Below, piece by piece: positions 62,467 to 64,000 of a stretch of 64,000 bases of DNA (the stretch's first letter is position 1; each line of letters begins with the position of its first letter). The translations under genes were made by a program, and so were the position numbers. Under the pieces are notes generated by a model. It was not told where the DNA came from, did no database searches, and worked only from the letters and a program-made list of their open reading frames with translations. The DNA comes from Corythucha ciliata (Eukaryota > Arthropoda > Insecta > Hemiptera > Tingidae), in assembly GCA_038030265.1 (NCBI GenBank), contig CM075943.1, positions 32,488,001 through 32,552,000 of the forward strand. Reading direction: 5' to 3'.

Positions 62467-63400
62467 TACGGGGGTGGAAAAATTGGTCCGAGCCCCGATC
62501 CCTCGAGGGGAAAAATAAAAACTTTCGCCAGCCATTATTTTTTTGTATTTTAGTTTTTTTTGGGGGGGGGGGTGTGATTTTGGCTGTGCCAATAATCACG
62601 GAAGGAGAAAGAAGGAAGGGTGTGTGGTTCTGGCTGAGCCAAGGACCACGGAAGGAAAAAAAAATATGAAAGAGGGAGTTAGAGGAGTTTACTCGAACTC
62701 CGCCTCGTAGGCCGTAAGAAAATCGTCAGGATTGTACAGGTCGATGAAATCGGTGGTACTTTCACACGTGAGAAACTCGTCTTCAGACGTTGGAGTTGAG
62801 ACTGACGAGTCGCTAGGGATTTGACCAGGCGCTGAAGGTTCAGCAGGCTGTGACGACGGTTGAGAAATGGCGACAGTTCGATATTCGCCGGGAAATGGGC
62901 TCGTCGGTCGAAGAAGTTTACGATTGTGATCGTATCGGACCAATACGGGTGTCGGGCAGCCACACGTAGAACGAGTTACCGTTTTACAATTCCGACAAAT
63001 TTTCAAACGGGCGAGTTTAGGTCGAGCTGAAGGAAGAGAAGAAGGGACGGCAGCCGGGGGAGGAGTTTGAATCGGCCGAGAGGAAGATACGAGCGACGAG
63101 GGAGGCAGAAGGGTAACTTTCAATAGTTGAGCTGAGCCGCAACTGTTTACTGGTTCCCGAGAAGGAGAAGTTGTTCGAGAGGCCGAACAAGCTTCGGGGG
63201 TAGGAACCTCTGGTGGCTGAGCCAAACAGAGGGGTATCGTACACCGCTCGGGGAAGAGCGCTTGGAACGTACGAGCCGAAGAAGCGCTATAGCTCTTAGA
63301 CCTGAGTGATCGTTCCGTGGTGAAAAGGAAGGAAAAACAATTAACCAGAAGAGTTTGGCTGCGCCAAAATACTCTACGGCAAAAGAAAGGAAGTAGCTTT
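62467..63400 (-). other. Foreign segment between NC and protease of element G
   Basis: About 0.93 kb interrupts the gag-pol order. It contains four copies of a palindrome-like word TTGGC(N)CAGCCA (near 62583, 62632, 63221 and 63357), two of them followed on the plus strand by CACGGAAGGA. One open frame (next entry) lies between the second and third copies. No inverted ends or target duplication could be fixed. Confidence 0.55.
62689..63225 (-). CDS. Open frame of unknown function, Pro/Ser-rich
   Basis: 178 codons if read from the TTG at 63225; there is no ATG, and the frame stays open upstream to at least 63370. It is rich in Pro, Ser and Thr. One Cys cluster, CRNCKTVTRSTCGC (about residues 76-90), could bind metal. 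The C-terminus is acidic (SEDEFLTCESTTDFIDLYNPDDF). No family is recognised. It may be an exon or an element-encoded protein, or a chance frame. Confidence 0.35.
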   Translation of the reverse strand: MAQPPEVPTPEACSASRTTSPSREPVNSCGSAQLLKVTLLPPSSLVSSSRPIQTPPPAAVPSSLPSARPKLARLKICRNCKTVTRSTCGCPTPVLVRYDHNRKLLRPTSPFPGEYRTVAISQPSSQPAEPSAPGQIPSDSSVSTPTSEDEFLTCESTTDFIDLYNPDDFLTAYEAEFE

Positions 63401-63420
63401 CTTCAGAGAAGAGGGAGTGG

Positions 63421-63643
63421 ATGAGCTAGCAACGACCGCTGAGACATGTTTTACCGAAGTTTTTAGAGCAACACGCGGACCCGATCGGCACACCTTGGCA
63501 AAATGCCCTAATTTGTTACACTTCGAGCACGTGACGTCCCGAGCTGGGCAACGATCCCTTGTGTGGAAATTGCGACCACAGAAGTAACATGATTTGACAT
63601 GGATAGTTTTTGTAGAAGACTCTGAAGTTGATGCAACTACTGG
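63421..63643 (-). pseudogene. gag: Nucleocapsid zinc knuckles, element G
   Basis: Reading minus: TIHVKSCYFCGRNFHTRDRC, then CSKCNKLGHFAKVCRSGPRV, two CCHC knuckles with standard spacing, then VVASSSTPSSLKKATSFLLP and a stop near 63380. Its frame differs from the capsid frame; the switch coincides with the palindrome at 63644-63671. Confidence 0.82.
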
Positions 63644-63671
63644 ATCGTTCTCAGAAATTTCTGAGAACGAT
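63644..63671. repeat. Perfect 28-bp palindrome
   Basis: The half-site ATCGTTCTCAGAAA is followed immediately by its exact reverse complement TTTCTGAGAACGAT, with no loop. It lies at the capsid-NC boundary and introduces a TGA in the capsid frame. Confidence 0.9.
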
Positions 63672-64000
63672 GGATGGATTTGAAGGATTTTTGTCTATCA
63701 ATAACGAATTAACGGAATGAATATTGTTGTACATCATTGAATGTTGTTGGGCCAGCTCCATTGCTCTAGCTTGATCGACTGCTTCAGTTAAACTTAATGT
63801 ACTCGTCTCAAGGAGACGCTGTCTAATCTGATTCGACAACAACCCACTGATAAAGGCATCCCTCATGAAATCAGAGCAGTTTTGTTCAGCTGTCACTGCT
63901 TTGAATTTACACCTATTAGCAAGAATTTTTAGAGCTTCCACGTACCTTTCGATTGCTTCTCCGGGTTGCTGTCGTCTAGTTTGAAGCTCATGCCTCGCAA
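63651..64000 (-). pseudogene. gag: gag capsid C-terminal part, element G
   Basis: Enters from beyond the window: RHELQTRRQQPGEAIERYVEALKIL, then DFMRDAFISGLLSNQIRQRLLE and LSLTEAVDQARAMELA, the gypsy capsid C-terminal domain. The frame ends at the TGA in the palindrome. Confidence 0.85.

Larger units (their letters stand above)
60866..64000 (-). mobile_element. CsRn1-like gypsy element G, internally deleted, runs off window
   Basis: Minus-strand order: gag capsid (from beyond 64000), zinc knuckles, a ~0.93-kb foreign segment (62467-63400), protease, RT N-terminus, a deletion, integrase, then a 3' LTR (60985 downwards) cut by copia sequence. The integrase lacks the usual long C-terminal domain and ends RRSSRIRKTPSYLSDY, as in CsRn1-type elements. 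Confidence 0.8.

Overview
This window is eukaryotic nuclear DNA from an animal, most likely an arthropod. The evidence is the mixture of Ty3/gypsy, BEL/Pao, Ty1/copia, CR1-like, I-like and R1/LOA-like retroelements, many short inverted-repeat elements (MITEs), poly-A and (ATT)n retroelement tails, a GT-AG intron and no bacterial-type operons. I cannot name the species from the sequence. I find no confident intact host gene. Almost everything recognisable is a transposable element, and all of the large ones are damaged.

Layout. 1-2671: a gypsy element on the minus strand that has lost its reverse transcriptase (RT). 2672-9720: arrays of a degenerate ~30-bp repeat in both orientations, a gypsy pol relic (6310-7310) and the first MITE. 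9721-13657: a decayed but nearly complete gypsy element bounded by 88-bp direct repeats. 13800-14353: a LINE RT scrap. 14354-17050: more ~30-bp repeats and four MITEs. 17370-20667: a BEL/Pao element reduced to gag and the start of protease, with a 5'-truncated LINE inserted in gag (11-bp target duplication, A38 tail). 20690-24840: repeat arrays and unassigned DNA.

24851-40521 is one CR1-like LINE (copy 1) opened by three insertions: a 5.1-kb element with ~345-bp inverted arms in a TTAA site, a 403-bp segment carrying a FLYWCH zinc-finger domain split by a phase-consistent intron, and a 6.1-kb I-like LINE that landed in the CR1 (ATT)n tail in opposite orientation. 40522-43330: repeats and unassigned DNA. 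43333-43617: an inverted-repeat element carrying a tRNA-like Pol III unit. 43640-47712: an R1/LOA-like LINE ending at a 500-bp assembly gap (47713-48212). 48213-48920: a gypsy integrase tail. 51393-59369: a minus-strand gypsy element split by a ~245-bp MITE that itself contains CR1 copy 2 (52624-56577). 59402-60865: a MITE and a Ty1/copia 3' end. 60866-64000: a CsRn1-like gypsy element on the minus strand, internally deleted and interrupted.

Most notable observations: (1) in the CR1-like LINE, ORF1 and ORF2 lie in the same frame, separated by a single TGA followed by CTA, and ORF2 has no AUG before its endonuclease domain, which suggests stop-codon readthrough; (2) the intron-containing FLYWCH segment captured inside that LINE; (3) a tRNA-like gene with B box and T6 terminator inside a TIR element; (4) a dispersed ~30-bp repeat family with a shared ~185-bp head. 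Nested insertions allow relative dating of many events.
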